A DNA stretch of 64,000 nt from Calendula officinalis. Its lineage: Eukaryota; Streptophyta; Magnoliopsida; Asterales; Asteraceae. The notes beneath the pieces were generated by a model. The model worked only from the letters and a program-made list of their open reading frames with translations. It was not told where the DNA came from and did not search any database. Positions within the stretch are counted from its first letter, which is position 1, and each line of letters begins with the position of its first letter. A program made the position numbers and the translations under genes. The stretch lies in NCBI GenBank assembly GCA_963853835.1, contig OY970820.1, positions 46,226,907-46,290,906 of the forward strand, written 5' to 3'. This document shows, in pieces, positions 11,201 through 21,354 of the stretch.

Positions 11201-12600
11201 ACAGAAAATCCAAAAGGGTCAAATTCCACAGAAACATTATTATCAATTGTAAATTTACGTACCGAAACTAAATTTTTGATAATATGAGGGGCATATAGTA
11301 CGTTATTTAAGGCTAGTGGTGGGTGTGGTTTTTTAAGTTTTGTATGACCGTAACCGATAATTGGAATAGATTGGCCATTTCCGACTAAGATACCGTTACG
11401 TTTGCTCGTATTAAAAAGAGACGATAGGTTACCTTTATCTGCGGTGACATGAGATGTTGCACCAGTGTCCATGACCCATGGATTGTGTGGTTGGTGGAGA
11501 TTCATCGTGTACATGGCCTGCTCAATATCTGTAGGGGCATAATCTGAATTTGCCGAGTTGGACATGAATGCTTGATGGGCTGCACGTGGATTAGGGCCCA
11601 AGATACCATCTTGCCTTTGGTTGTTGGGTCCCATAGAAGGCTTGGGCCACGGCATGCTTGGAAAAGGGCAAGGAGGGATTGGCCAATTTGGAGAACCTGA
11701 CCAATTGCCATACGCCACATACCACGGTCCCCATGGAGAAAAAGCCGGTGATTGATGATTCGCGCCGGACCGTCGCTGGCCGCCAGAAGACCCCCGACCG
11801 CCGCTGCTGTGATGGTTCCGACCGCCGGTTTTTGTGCGCCGGCCACCCTTTGTTGTAGTTTCCCGATGCTTAAATTGAGAACCAGATTGATTCCCGTTAA
11901 TTGCGTCGGAAGCAGGAGCGAGCATCGCAGAATTTGAAGCAGTAGCAACCTTTTTGGCCAGCCCGGTCTCTTCAAGAGTTAGCATAGACCGGGCATGATG
12001 GAAAGACGGCAAGGGGTTGCTTTGACGGAGGAGAGTTCCAACTCCGTTATAGGCTTCGGTGAGTCCGGAAACCATTTGTAGAACCAACCTATCATTTGAT
12101 ACCTCGGCACCGACATTACGTAGTTGATCGGACAGCTCTTTGAGGCGTTGACAGTATGCCGAAACGCCTTCGAAATCGGACAAAACGGTATGGGAGAATT
12201 CTTGCTCGAGAGTCACCGCACGAGCATGTTTATTGTCTTCAAACAAATCGCGTAAACGATTCCATGTATCCATAGCCGTTGAGCCCGGAACCATAACCGT
12301 GGTGATTAGGTCTCGAGAAATGGTTGCAAAAATCCACCCCAAAACGGTTGCATCGAGGTTGGACCATACTTCGTTCTCCGGATTTGGCGGGTGTTTATCG
12401 GAGGGAATTATGTGGTGAAGAACTTTAAGAGATCGAGCACATATTTTGAATAATTCCGCCCAAGTAGAATATTGAACGTTGGTCAATTCTAGTTGAATCG
12501 GTATGTGGTTCCGGATGTTAGACACCGCCAAGGCAGGATGGAATGTTTCTGTGTTGTTTTTGGTTGTTACGGTGGTGTTGTTTAGGTTGGTGGGAGCCAT
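8266..12600 (-). CDS. Copia gag-pol polyprotein, intact
   Basis: One open frame of 1444 codons encodes Gag (residues 1 to about 350, with a Gly/Arg-rich tract where a CCHC knuckle is often found but none is seen), aspartic protease (DTGATSH), integrase (HDRLGHP...CRSCVLGK zinc site, then FDIIHCDLW, QCDNGKEFD and GKAERK carrying the D, D and E), reverse transcriptase (LDVKNAFLHG, YLLLYVDDIILTG) and RNase H (YTDADWGG, SSAEAEYRG, KHIEMDIHF). All catalytic residues I can check are present. It lies between PBS and PPT, and its stop overlaps the 3' LTR. No stop or frameshift interrupts it. Confidence 0.95.
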   Translation of the reverse strand: MAPTNLNNTTVTTKNNTETFHPALAVSNIRNHIPIQLELTNVQYSTWAELFKICARSLKVLHHIIPSDKHPPNPENEVWSNLDATVLGWIFATISRDLITTVMVPGSTAMDTWNRLRDLFEDNKHARAVTLEQEFSHTVLSDFEGVSAYCQRLKELSDQLRNVGAEVSNDRLVLQMVSGLTEAYNGVGTLLRQSNPLPSFHHARSMLTLEETGLAKKVATASNSAMLAPASDAINGNQSGSQFKHRETTTKGGRRTKTGGRNHHSSGGRGSSGGQRRSGANHQSPAFSPWGPWYVAYGNWSGSPNWPIPPCPFPSMPWPKPSMGPNNQRQDGILGPNPRAAHQAFMSNSANSDYAPTDIEQAMYTMNLHQPHNPWVMDTGATSHVTADKGNLSSLFNTSKRNGILVGNGQSIPIIGYGHTKLKKPHPPLALNNVLYAPHIIKNLVSVRKFTIDNNVSVEFDPFGFSVKAFRTGKHIMRCDSHGDLYPVTFKKPVLNDKHSVFAILNNTLWHDRLGHPGQPVFDSLRQNNLISCGPNKHFPLCRSCVLGKHTKLPFHTSPNNTLFPFDIIHCDLWTSPVLSNSGYRYYIVFLDDFTNFVWTYPLARKSDVFSILVKFHTFLKTQFERNIKNLQCDNGKEFDNHNVHTFCHKNGIGLRFSCPYTSSQNGKAERKIRSLNNVIRTLLSHASIPPSFWPYALNMATYLQNVLPSKIINFQTPLSILYKKQPDLSHLRVFGSLCYPLLPSTTLHKLQARSKPCVFLGFPDNHRGYRCYDMLSKKIIICRHVIFDETKFPFASMSTTPNYTFLENEDKNSYIQHHLQQPASTPSVPIVDQPTSPLAHNTPPTAQHLSPTAHNNLGINNGPSTSIPTTPHHNFTPSQPTARNQVPPPNINQPPPLVASKPITRSQHGIYKPRTLFNLHTHSPPSPIPKNPVTALRDPNWKMAMDDEYQALVKNETWVLVPRPTNVNIMRCMWILTHKFRADGSFERHKARLVGDGKTQQVGIDCGETFSPVVKPATIRTVLSLALFKSWSIRQLDVKNAFLHGHLEETVYMHQPMGFRDPNHPDYVCLLKKSLYGLKQAPRAWYTRFADYVSTIGFTHSISDNSLFIFRQGNHMAYLLLYVDDIILTGSSDQLLNNIISSLHKEFAMKDLGPLTSFLGISVRHQPNGLFLSQSSYASDIIERAGMTTCKPSSTPVDTKPKLSAQNSPTFSDPSLYRSLAGALQYLTFTRPDISYAVQQVCLFMHDPREAHMAALKRIIRYIQGTRSYGLSLSKSSASNLVSYTDADWGGCPDTRRSTSGYCVYLGDNLISWSAKRQPTLSRSSAEAEYRGVANVVSESCWLRNLLLELHCPIQKATLVYCDNISAIYLSGNPVQHQRTKHIEMDIHFVREKVAKGHVRVLHVPSRYQIADVFTKSLPLILFEDFRASLNVRSPPVSTAGEC

Positions 12601-12742
12601 GGAGAAACAACAAAAGAAAACAAGACAGGGATGCTTTGCTTCTGTGGGTGGTGCACGAACTCACAGAAAGAAAAAGATGAAGATGGAGACTGCCAAAGAA
12701 AGATGCGGAAGAATGGTGAGAAAAAGGAGAGGATTCAATCAC

Positions 12743-12754
12743 TCTCTGATACCA
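12743..12754 (-). other. Primer binding site, tRNA-iMet type
   Basis: The minus strand reads TGGTATCAGAGA directly after the 5' LTR with no spacer. It matches the complement of the initiator Met tRNA 3' end (TGGTATCAGAGC) at 11 of 12 bases, the usual primer for plant copia elements. Confidence 0.85.
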
Positions 12755-12920
12755 TGAAAGAAGATATTCCTTGCTCTTCTCATTAGACAAAACTCTCTAT
12801 AAATATACAAAGATGCCTTATGTTAAGGCTTGACTTTTGCTAACCATAATCACCTACCAAATCTACAATAATGACTAAATATATTACAATAATGATACTT
12901 AATGCTAATATATTCTAACA
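12755..12920 (-). repeat. 5' LTR of the 8106-12920 copia element
   Basis: This is the 166-bp LTR on the gag side (transcription runs on the minus strand). It matches the copy at 8106-8271 base for base as far as I can see, and TGTTAG...TTTCA are its ends on the minus strand. It holds a TATAAATA-like stretch reading outward on the plus strand and little other promoter signal. Confidence 0.92.
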
Positions 12921-13474
12921 CAGATTAGATTTGGTTTCAGTTGTGAAAACCGAATTATCCAAAAAAACCGAATAGTAATATATATTAATTGATTTATATA
13001 CTAACACTTGTTGGTTTTCATTGTAAGCAATTCTGATACTACCTTTCTTCACATTTTTTTTTATAGTAAATTGATTTATATACTAACACTTGTTCCATTT
13101 TATATTGTATCAATTGGCGATTTACCAATATTTTTGGAGTTTTTTATGAAGTTAATGTCAAGATTTTTGCATATATGATTGTGAATGTCACAAGCTATGA
13201 ATTAGACTTGTTTTTATGTACAGAGTAGTTTATCATTTTGAAATTTTACATATCGAACTTAATATTATTTATGTTATGTACTTTTGTATTATTTTGAAAA
13301 TTTTAATGAAAACCAAACGGATAAAACCAAACCAACCAATTTGTTATTTGTTTCGGATCGATTTGGTTTTCGAATTAGTTTGGACGGTTTGGTTTGAACT
13401 TTTGAAAACCGGACTTTGTTTGGTTTCACCTATTTGGTTCGGATAAAACCAAACCGTCCAAACGAACACCCCTA

Positions 13475-13837
13475 TTTAAATCTATGCTATCAATAAAAAC
13501 TAGGATTAATTAGAATATTAAAATTGTTTGATTTTTTCAGATGCTTTACGGAATCAAGGCAGCACAGATCATTTCACTGGAAAATAAAGCAAAATTACCG
13601 GAAAAAGAAAAAGGGACAAAATAATAAATATAAATAATAAGTAATAAAACCTGAAAAAATAGAAAATAAAAACAAGATCCACCTCGAACACCCACATCCC
13701 CTTCTTCCATCTCTCCAAAAATCAAAACTCGAATCTTTCTAGAGAGAGAGTCTGATCCAACATCAGCGACAATTACTGATTTCCATGTAAATTCCCTCAA
13801 TTCAGTTCCCTAATTTCAGTCTCAAAATTCAAAAACT
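13475..13837 (+). promoter_or_regulatory. Upstream region of the MYBC1-like gene with possible TATA box
   Basis: The sequence TATAAATA at 13629-13636 stands about 200 bp before the start codon. A pyrimidine-rich stretch and a GAGAGAGAG tract (about 13741-13750) look like 5' UTR. The family C transposon ends only about 360 bp upstream of the ATG, so the distal promoter has been displaced or replaced by transposon DNA. The promoter call is inference from position and composition. Confidence 0.4.
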
Positions 13838-14701
13838 ATGAGAGAAGACGAATCCAATTGGTTTTCAAAATGGGAAGATGAACTCCCGTCGCCGGAAGAC
13901 CTTATGCCGTTAACTCAAACCCTAATCACACCTGATCTCGCAATTGCTTTCGATATCCGAAATCCACACAACCCACCGTCACTCCACCACCAACAAAATC
14001 AACAACCACCGCCACCGATTTCAATTTCACAACCAAATTCCGGCGAATTTGACTCGCCGGAGCTAACCACCGGCGACGAACCAGCTCGAACCCTTAAACG
14101 ACCACGCTTAGTATGGACCCCACAGCTTCACAAACGATTCGTTGATGCTGTTGGTCATTTAGGTATCAAAAACGCTGTACCGAAAACCATAATGCAGCTC
14201 ATGAGTGTTGACGGGTTGACCCGAGAAAACGTTGCTAGTCATTTACAAAAATACCGACTTTATTTGAAACGTATGCAGGGTCTTTCCTCCGGCGGGAGTG
14301 GCTCCGGCGGAGATCCTGCTACTGATCATTTGTTCGCGAGTTCGCCGGTGCCGGCACATTTTCTTCATCAGGGTCGGCCTAATTCCGATCATTACTTACC
14401 GTCGTATGTTCCGGTGGCTGCACTGCAACAGCAGCATCATCACCATCAACAGATGGCCGCCGTTGCCGGACATCATCCGCAGTTGCAGCAACGGTATGGG
14501 CAAATTGGTCATTTTGGGTCGCCGAGAAATGGGCAATTTGAGGTTCCGTTTGTTAACAGACAACAGACTCAGCAGCCGATGATTCACCGAGTAGGGACTC
14601 CGGTGAATAATAATTCTGTGGTGGCTTCACCCTATGTTGATGATCTTGAATCAGCAAATGGTAGAAAGGTTTTGACTTTATTTCCTACAGGAGATGATTG
14701 A
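13838..14701 (+). CDS. MYBC1: MYBC1-like GARP/MYB-SHAQKYF transcription factor
   Basis: This intronless 287-residue nuclear DNA-binding protein starts MREDESNWFSKWEDELPSPE, a start typical of the MYBC1 group. The single MYB-like GARP domain lies at about residues 86-148 (RPRLVWTPQLHKRFVDAVGH...) with the SHLQKYR signature at 134-140. Conserved tail motifs are LFASSPVPAHFL and, at the very end, LTLFPTGDD. Poly-Gln/His and Gly/Ser stretches lie between. The domain is shared with LUX/PCL1, but the N- and C-terminal motifs favour MYBC1 (Arabidopsis At2g40970), reported as a negative regulator of freezing tolerance. An R3H gene lies downstream on the other strand. Confidence 0.9.
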   Translation: MREDESNWFSKWEDELPSPEDLMPLTQTLITPDLAIAFDIRNPHNPPSLHHQQNQQPPPPISISQPNSGEFDSPELTTGDEPARTLKRPRLVWTPQLHKRFVDAVGHLGIKNAVPKTIMQLMSVDGLTRENVASHLQKYRLYLKRMQGLSSGGSGSGGDPATDHLFASSPVPAHFLHQGRPNSDHYLPSYVPVAALQQQHHHHQQMAAVAGHHPQLQQRYGQIGHFGSPRNGQFEVPFVNRQQTQQPMIHRVGTPVNNNSVVASPYVDDLESANGRKVLTLFPTGDD

Positions 14702-17590
14702 CTTTTGGGTAATTTTTCTTTTCTTGCTATTTATTTGTGAAATTGGGGTTTTAAATTTCCAAGATTTTGATTAAATTTTTTAAACTGGTACTAATTCTTG
14801 GTAAAAACTGTAAATCCTTGAGTATTTTTTGAATAAATCAGGTTTAAATTCGCTTCATTTTGGTGTTTAGAGGTTAAGGTGGTGTTTGGATTTGCGTTTT
14901 GATGTGCTTAAACTAGGATAAAGAAGGGCAAATAAGTAATTTAACTTTTTTTCTTCCACTTTTGTACTTGTTTGCTTGATCGATAACTAGGGTGTAAACA
15001 GGTCGAGTTAAGTCGAAGAATACTCGAAATCGAGTTGATTTAAGTCGAGTTGAGCTCGAGTTGAGCAGACTTTCGAGTCGAGCTCAACTCTGAACCCAGC
15101 TCGTAAGACTCACGGGCTTAATCGAGCTTGTGCTATTTTACATTTTCACCATTTAAATAAATGTATATTTTCATAATTACTATATTTTCTAGTCGAGTCA
15201 GGCTCGAAAGTACCGAGACGAGTCATGTCGAGATTAAAAATATCGAGTCAATCAGGACACTATAATACTATATGTTTCTTGTTAGAAATGGGCGTCTTAA
15301 CTTTTTAATCAATTCTCGACTGATTGTTGAATAATCGGGAATTATTGATAATAGGAATGGTGACAATGAAGGCAAATGCTGATATATTAAGCTCGAGCAC
15401 GAGGACTAACAGCAAAGAAAATCGGTTGAATATGTTCACAACTATTGCAAAACTGAGCGTGTATCGGCGATGGAAATTTCATACAGAAATTGGTGGGTAA
15501 ATTTATGTTTCTATTTATTCTGTAAGCCTTTGATTATCTAGTTTAGATGTGTAGAGATTAAGATGGGTTATGGCCGGTTTGTTGTAAATTGTGGGTTTCT
15601 GGTAAATTTCAAAACTTGTTATATTGGGGGATCGTTTCAGGAGATAATAAACGTTATTCTAGTTCCGTAAGATCTTTAAGCGTGATCTATTGTGGTTATA
15701 TATAATGTTTTTTAGATCGTAAATTGATTTATTTATACCATAATTGATCCACAGTTCCGATAGTCAAACTCCTCAAGTTTGTCTGGTTCATATGAAATGG
15801 GCTCTTAGCATCAATGTTGCGACTTCCAACTTCTTACCAATATTTTAGTTCTTGTTTTAAAGATGAAAACTTGTTGCCGTATATGATAGAGTGCTCGTTA
15901 GATGTCTATAAATAGTTACACGGGATTAAAAGTGGTAAAGGTTTATTCTTGGTTTTTATTTTGGCATACACGAATAAAGTAATTGGTATGTATTTTTTTA
16001 GCTATCAATCCGGTGTTTGGTGAGGTTTCGGGTTCAAATCTTCGTGGGGCCACCTTCCTGATATTACTATCATGGTTTAAGTGGTCCCACTGGTATGCAC
16101 TTATTTCCCGAAATGTTTGCATTTTGAAAAATTGTCAGTCTCAAGAATTGATCCTGCGACCTTCATAGTGTTAGCAAGAAGCTAACTAAGCTAATACGGC
16201 ATATATTGATTGCTTGAATACAATTCTCTAAGTAACATATTATCTTTATTAATCTCTAAACTCATATTATTCTATTAACTGTCACTTATCACTACCATCA
16301 CTACTCATCATCGCTACCCACCGGCCACCACTACCACCACCGTCACTCACCAACCACCACCACAATCACTACTTCCGCCACCCACCACCATCACCACTGC
16401 AACCACAACCATCACTGTCGTCACCGCAAAATATAATTACAGGGTGTCCGTCGCCACATTACGCGGTTACCATGCTAGTAAAGCTTAAAGCTCAAACAAC
16501 GAAAATTGAAGGCTTCATTCAGGTTACTCTTGAGCTTATTAATCATCCAAAAACAATCGAATTAGGTCCAAGAATTGCCATTGATAAACTTGCAAATCTA
16601 CCTAACGATCCCTAGTGTTCCTTTGAGCACTTACAACTCCATAATGTGCGCTTCGTTGTGGTGCAATGTCGGTGGAACTCCATTGGGACATTTCATGGTG
16701 ACGATCGTGATGGGGTGACAAGTATAACGAGATAACTTTTCTAATACCACGTATAATTTTTACGCACAATTGTAACATTGATTAAAAAATATATATGTAA
16801 AACACAATGGTCATATGTTTTTTTTAAAAAACAAAAAAACATATTTAACTTATTTTAACCATTCCCACGTTATAAATACAAAACATTCAACCAAATAAAA
16901 TCATACCAAACATTCTATTCTCTTCCTGTCCATACACTCTCTCTAAACTGGCTCCACTAAACAACAACGGCGATATGTTCAACCAACCACCACTCATGAG
17001 ATGCAGTTGCATACAGCCTACACTTTAGAGAGAGGCCCCAGTACATCTTGTATATATACAATCTTAAAGTTTTAAGTAAACTTAATAATTTAATTAAAAA
17101 ATTAGAAAGTCTAATTTTTTTATATAAATCTTGTATTTATGAGGTTCACTTTTGTCTTGTCGTACAGTACCTAAAGAATTTCGGGGATGCTATGCCAACC
17201 ACTATCCGGATCCATAGTGGAATGTGAAGTTGAAGTCGAACTCGAAGCCTCACGCTAAAGAAGGGTAAAGAAACTGAAAACACTTTTGAACGAGGTCAAA
17301 GAACATTGGTTAGAGGAATGTTGTAATAATGTCTCCGGGAACTCAAATGCCGACAATTTGTAACTTGAAGATTGCTTACGGATAAGTGTACACAAACAGT
17401 TTAATGCTTTCATATCAAATGTACCAAGGATAAAATAACATACAAATGGAGAAACATGAAAGAATGTTGCAGACTCGCATTAAGTTGTGACTTTTAAATT
17501 CTAATACACCTTTTTTTAAAATAAAAAAAATTGCGTAGCTATTTTCCAATGAAGTTGTAATTTAATCAACATGGCTTTTATGCTACCAAT
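14702..17590. other. Intergenic DNA with decayed repeats
   Basis: After the MYBC1-like 3' UTR, about 15000-15250 is a decayed element rich in GAGTCGAG/CTCGAGT words. About 15990-16196 looks like a minus-strand tRNA-derived SINE (TAGCTTAGTTAG as A box, GGATCAATTC as B box, T run at 15991-15997), at low confidence. About 16290-16430 is CAC/ACC-rich simple sequence. A 47-codon frame at about 16470-16614 and a stretch near 17160-17350 look vaguely coding but I do not recognise them. Confidence 0.35.
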
Positions 17591-17599
17591 TTTATAGAA

Positions 17600-18675
17600 G
17601 GGTAAATTACAGATTTTGTCCCTGAGGTTTTTCGGATTCGGGGTTTTTGTCCCTAAACATTTTTCTTCTGTTTTTTTGTCCTTGAGGTTTTTAAAATTCT
17701 GCATATTTGTCATTCCGTCTATTTTTGGCCGTTAACTGACGAAAAATGCAAGGCATGTGAGGGCATTTTGGTCCTTTTCACCATTCTTCATCTTCTTCAT
17801 CTTCTTCAACAGCCTCTTCATCTTCTTGTGACCCTCTTTCTTCTTAAAAACATCAAAATTAGATCTGCGAAAAAGATTTAATGGTCGAATGCAAGTAATT
17901 AAGATTTAATGGTTGAAAAAACATCAGCGATGTAAGCAGGTAATTAAGAATTTTTGTTGAAGAATTGCATTCAACATCAAAATCCACCATTTACAGCAAT
18001 CGATTTTAGATCTGCGTTTTTGGGTTTCATTCTTCAACAAGAACACGAACAAGTTTAGATATGCGATTTTAGATATGGGGTTCCCATTTTAGATCTGCGT
18101 TTTCAGTCGTCAATCGTCGCTTGACCCAATTCGCCGGAGATGAAGAATTCGTTGGATCCACGAAGGATGACCTTACCCTACCTGGAAACCTTGATTCGAC
18201 GATGCAGTTGTTGTTTGTTGCGTGTAAAGGAGACATTGAGGGGTTTTTAACTCCATCTGAGAAGTTGAAGTAGATGAAGAGCCGGTTGAAGTACGAATTG
18301 CCGGTGGTTTGATTCCATCGGAGAAGATGGATGAGTTGGGGTTTTGATTTGCAAGTCTGAGGTTTGAGTGGTTCTCTCCTGGTGTGAATTCAAGAAGAAG
18401 AGATGAGTTAATTTGGGGGATTAGGGTTCATTGAAGGAAGAAGAAGGATAGAAAAGTGAACAAAAAGAAAAATGTAAAAATAAAAAGAAAAAGAGTTAAA
18501 ATGGGGTAATTTGGTAAAATGGACAAAAAAACCGTCAGTTAACGGCCAAGAATAGACAGAAGGACAAATATGCAGAATTTTAAAAACATAAAGGACAAAA
18601 AAATAGAAAAAAAAAAGTTTAGGGACAAAAACCCCGAATCTGAAAAAGGTCGGGGATAAAAACTATAATTTACCC
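17600..18675. mobile_element. MULE-type element with long TIRs (Pack-MULE-like)
   Basis: A perfect 9-bp target duplication, TTTATAGAA, stands at 17591-17599 and 18676-18684, the length typical of Mutator-like elements. The inverted ends start GGGTAAATTA. They run about 150 bp (17600-17755 against 18520-18675), sharing blocks such as GTCCCTAAAC, TTAAAATTCTGCATATTTGTC and GCCGTTAACTGAC. No transposase is present. The interior carries a fragment resembling a kinase gene. Confidence 0.9.
18103..18243 (+). pseudogene. Captured fragment of an ankyrin/ILK-type protein kinase
   Basis: This roughly 47-codon open stretch inside the MULE reads DDLTLPGNLDSTMQLLFVAC followed by KGDIEG. It resembles the start of the ankyrin region in plant integrin-linked-kinase-like (Raf-type) kinases, where a similar segment precedes the first ankyrin repeat. 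Similarity stops abruptly after KGDIEG and a stop follows at 18271. No ankyrin repeat or kinase domain remains. The identification comes from family knowledge and was not searched. Confidence 0.6.
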
Positions 18676-18684
18676 TTTATAGAA

Positions 18685-19322
18685 ATATGATTTTCTTTAA
18701 AAAAAATGTTAAACTATGTAAGTCGTGAGTCGTGACTGTATATGTGACTTGAAAGCCATGACATTCACTTTTTATGTTTGGCTTGGTTGTGCAAGCGACT
18801 GATGATGCTCTCTTGTATATTATGCATGACAAATGATATATGTATTAATAAAATCAAAATTGGTCGGTATTTATCATTTGTTTGTTCTAAAAAGATAAAG
18901 CTGACATTGTACCAATATTACAAATAGTCTAATGACATTTCAATATTATATTTCGTTATGCTTCATGGCACCAACATCACACCACTAGAATGCGTTAATA
19001 CATGATATGTTGAGTACTTAAATGAAGAAACAAGTTGCTTAATTTATGCTTAAATACACATTATATAAGCCAATGAGATGGTCACTTATTTATCGATATT
19101 GTGTTGTGTTGCTAGTAATTATGCATCGAATAAAAGACAACCTTTGTTTGTAAAATAAATAAAAAATAAAAAAGAAGAAAATAACAATAAATCTTGAAAA
19201 ACGATAGAAGTTGTGGCATAGTAGAGCATTAAATGAGACAATGGTTTTAGACAAAAGCAACAAGTAATTAATTTCCTGATACAAAACAAAATCAATGTCG
19301 TTCCAATCCAATGTAGTTCATC
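18685..19322. other. Intergenic, 3' side of the R3H gene
   Basis: AT-rich DNA without a convincing frame. It should contain the 3' UTR of the R3H gene near 19100-19322. No transposon ends were recognised. Confidence 0.3.
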
Positions 19323-21354
19323 TTAACGTTTTTGTGAGTAATCAAAACTCAGAGGCTGCTGACAGAAGGGTGCCTGCTACAACAACAATTCAAAAATCAA
19401 ATCACCCAAATTATGATTGCTATACAAATATATTTAAAAATCACTATGTGGTAATAACTAATCATAATCACTTTATAATGATTATGTTGATTGAAATTGT
19501 AATAATTACATCACCATTTATTGCAAAACAGGAATTAAATAGGTAAGATAAATTTTGGGCAAAGGGTAACCAAAGATCCAAATCTGAGAATATAAGTTTA
19601 AATTATCTTTGATTTCTATAAAATATAGGGAATTATGGTGAAAATTAACCTATATTTTGGTGCATAAATTCTGAACTTTCAATCCTATAATCGTCAAAAA
19701 TAATACTTTAAATCCAAAATTTATCAAAAATTATTTATTTATGATAAATACCTGAAAAACAGCAGCTTGTCTGAAGTGATCATAAGTATGAGCATACATC
19801 ATGGAATGAGATGGCCATTGCTGCTGCATATAAACAGCATCTGGATTCATACCCATTACTGCATATGCGGGATTCAGAGCATACCCGTTTGGCATGTGAA
19901 GCGGATCATATTGGACAGCTGGCGGTTGGAACTTTGGTAAAGTCAAATTAAACCCTTGACTAACCGGAAGGTTCCTTACATATCTGCATAACAAATCAAT
20001 TTAATTTTAACCAAAAAATAAATAAATAAAACATTTGAAATAAAAACAGCCCGTTTCAAACATACCTGTCATAGCTACGATCATAATCTGGGTCAGTTAG
20101 ATCCTTCTCTCTGTCTCTAAGAATGGCTACACGAGAAGTATTTCCACCCAAATTTCTCTCAAATTCAATATTCGAATTTCTAAACCCTAAATTTTCATCT
20201 CCACTAAAATTACACAAATTCTTTCCTTCTGACTTACTCCTTAATGGAGTAGTATCTTCTGATTGAGGATTACTAAAAATACGGGCCCGAGCCCGGTCAT
20301 AATCCTCCTTCCTTTCTTCAACTGTTCTAACCGAATTCGATTTCGTTCCCGAATTAGTTCCAGGAGATAATTTTGGTCTTGGTTTTAAGACGATCTTAAC
20401 GTGCTCGTGTTTCCCGTTTTCTGATTGTTTAGCTGGTACATCTGATAGGGATAATGCAGGGTGGTTGGATTCGGTTGACTTTTTGACCAAAATTCGGGTT
20501 CCTTGACCGTCTGTGAAGTTGTCAAGAACCATGGTTTGAAGACCGTAGTGCTGTGCAACACGGTGGGCTGCAAGACGAAGATAAGAAGTCGGGAAATGTT
20601 GGAATTCAAATTGTTGTTGTACAGAGCTCTGGATGAATTTCCGGATATCTAGTTCCATTCGAAGAACTGAAATAAAAAGGGAAATAAAAATTATCATTTA
20701 AACTCTAATTAGTCATATTTCATTCAGAATAAACTAGAATTATTGATTAGTCAAACTAAACAAAGAATCAACTTGAAGCATGAAAGCAATTAAAATTCAA
20801 ACCCTAAAGATCGTTACAAATCTTCTCAGCTTCAGCTTAAGCTAAATTCTATTTTCACCAGCGTAGAATCATTTAGGGGTATTCAAAATTGGATTTAAAC
20901 TAGATATCCCTGCAAAATCTAAAGGATCTGACGCAAATATAATGGGTGCATATTTCAAAAACTAAACCTAGATTCACAAACTCAAAATGCAGAATGCCAC
21001 TTCATTAACAACCGTAATCAAGCATCGAATACACCAGATCTACAACTTATAAGATAATATACTCCACTAACCCTAACCATCAAATAGCTATAACGATTAA
21101 AATTAGGGCAAAACTGAGACACGAGCCAATAGATCAACAAATCAGTATCTAGAAAACATAAATTTGGGCAAAACTGAGAAACTACAAAATTAGGCGAAAA
21201 TATTAAAACTACAAAATTAGGCCAAATTGAGAAACTAACTGGTGAGACGATGGCGAGGATTTTGAAGAGCTTCAATCAAAAATGGATCGACCGCCATAGA
21301 AGGTTCCATCGACGTTGTGGTTGTTACTGATGATACTGAATTTTGGTGCTCCAT
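19323..21354 (-). CDS. R3H and SUZ domain RNA-binding protein, four exons
   Basis: Coding exons are 21240-21354, 20066-20666, 19752-19983 and 19323-19373. All introns are GT-AG and phases agree, giving 332 residues. Exon 1 encodes MEHQNSVSSV... with DPFLIEALQNPRHRLT. The R3H domain follows (about residues 39-105) with the R-x3-H signature in YLRLAAHRVAQHYGL. A SUZ-like segment, TVEERKEDYDRARARIF, lies near residue 170, and the tail is rich in Tyr, Met and Pro, ending LSFDYSQKR. R3H/SUZ proteins bind single-stranded nucleic acid and RNA; the physiological role is not clear. The last exon codes only 16 residues and is placed by its acceptor and by the family's usual ending. Confidence 0.88.

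Larger units (their letters stand above)
8106..12920 (-). mobile_element. Complete Ty1/copia retrotransposon, Ale/Retrofit-like
   Basis: This 4815-bp element has two 166-bp LTRs (8106-8271 and 12755-12920) that I find identical by eye. Each begins TG and ends CA. Both sides are flanked by the 5-bp duplication CAGAT (8101-8105 and 12921-12925). A primer binding site and a purine tract adjoin the LTRs, and one open frame fills the interior. Short LTRs, the compact length and a single gag-pol frame fit the Ale/Retrofit lineage. Identical LTRs and an open frame suggest a recent insertion that may still be competent. Confidence 0.95.
7973..13474. mobile_element. hAT-like MITE (family C), split by a copia element
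   Basis: The outer parts (about 7973-8105 and 12921-13474) match the complete family C copy at 52645-53257. They share GTTCA-TATTCGGATA, then GGATTGTCCAATTGGA at the start and CCGTCCAAACGAACACCCCTA at the end. The left end is eroded (TGTGGTGTTC instead of TAGGGGTGTTC) and no clean target duplication is visible. The copia element 8106-12920 inserted into it, duplicating CAGAT. Confidence 0.65.

Noticed and set aside
13838..14701. LUX/PCL1 clock gene identity for the MYB-like protein
   Set aside because: The GARP domain is shared, but the MREDESNWF start, the ASSPVPAHFL motif and the LFPTGDD end fit the MYBC1 group better.
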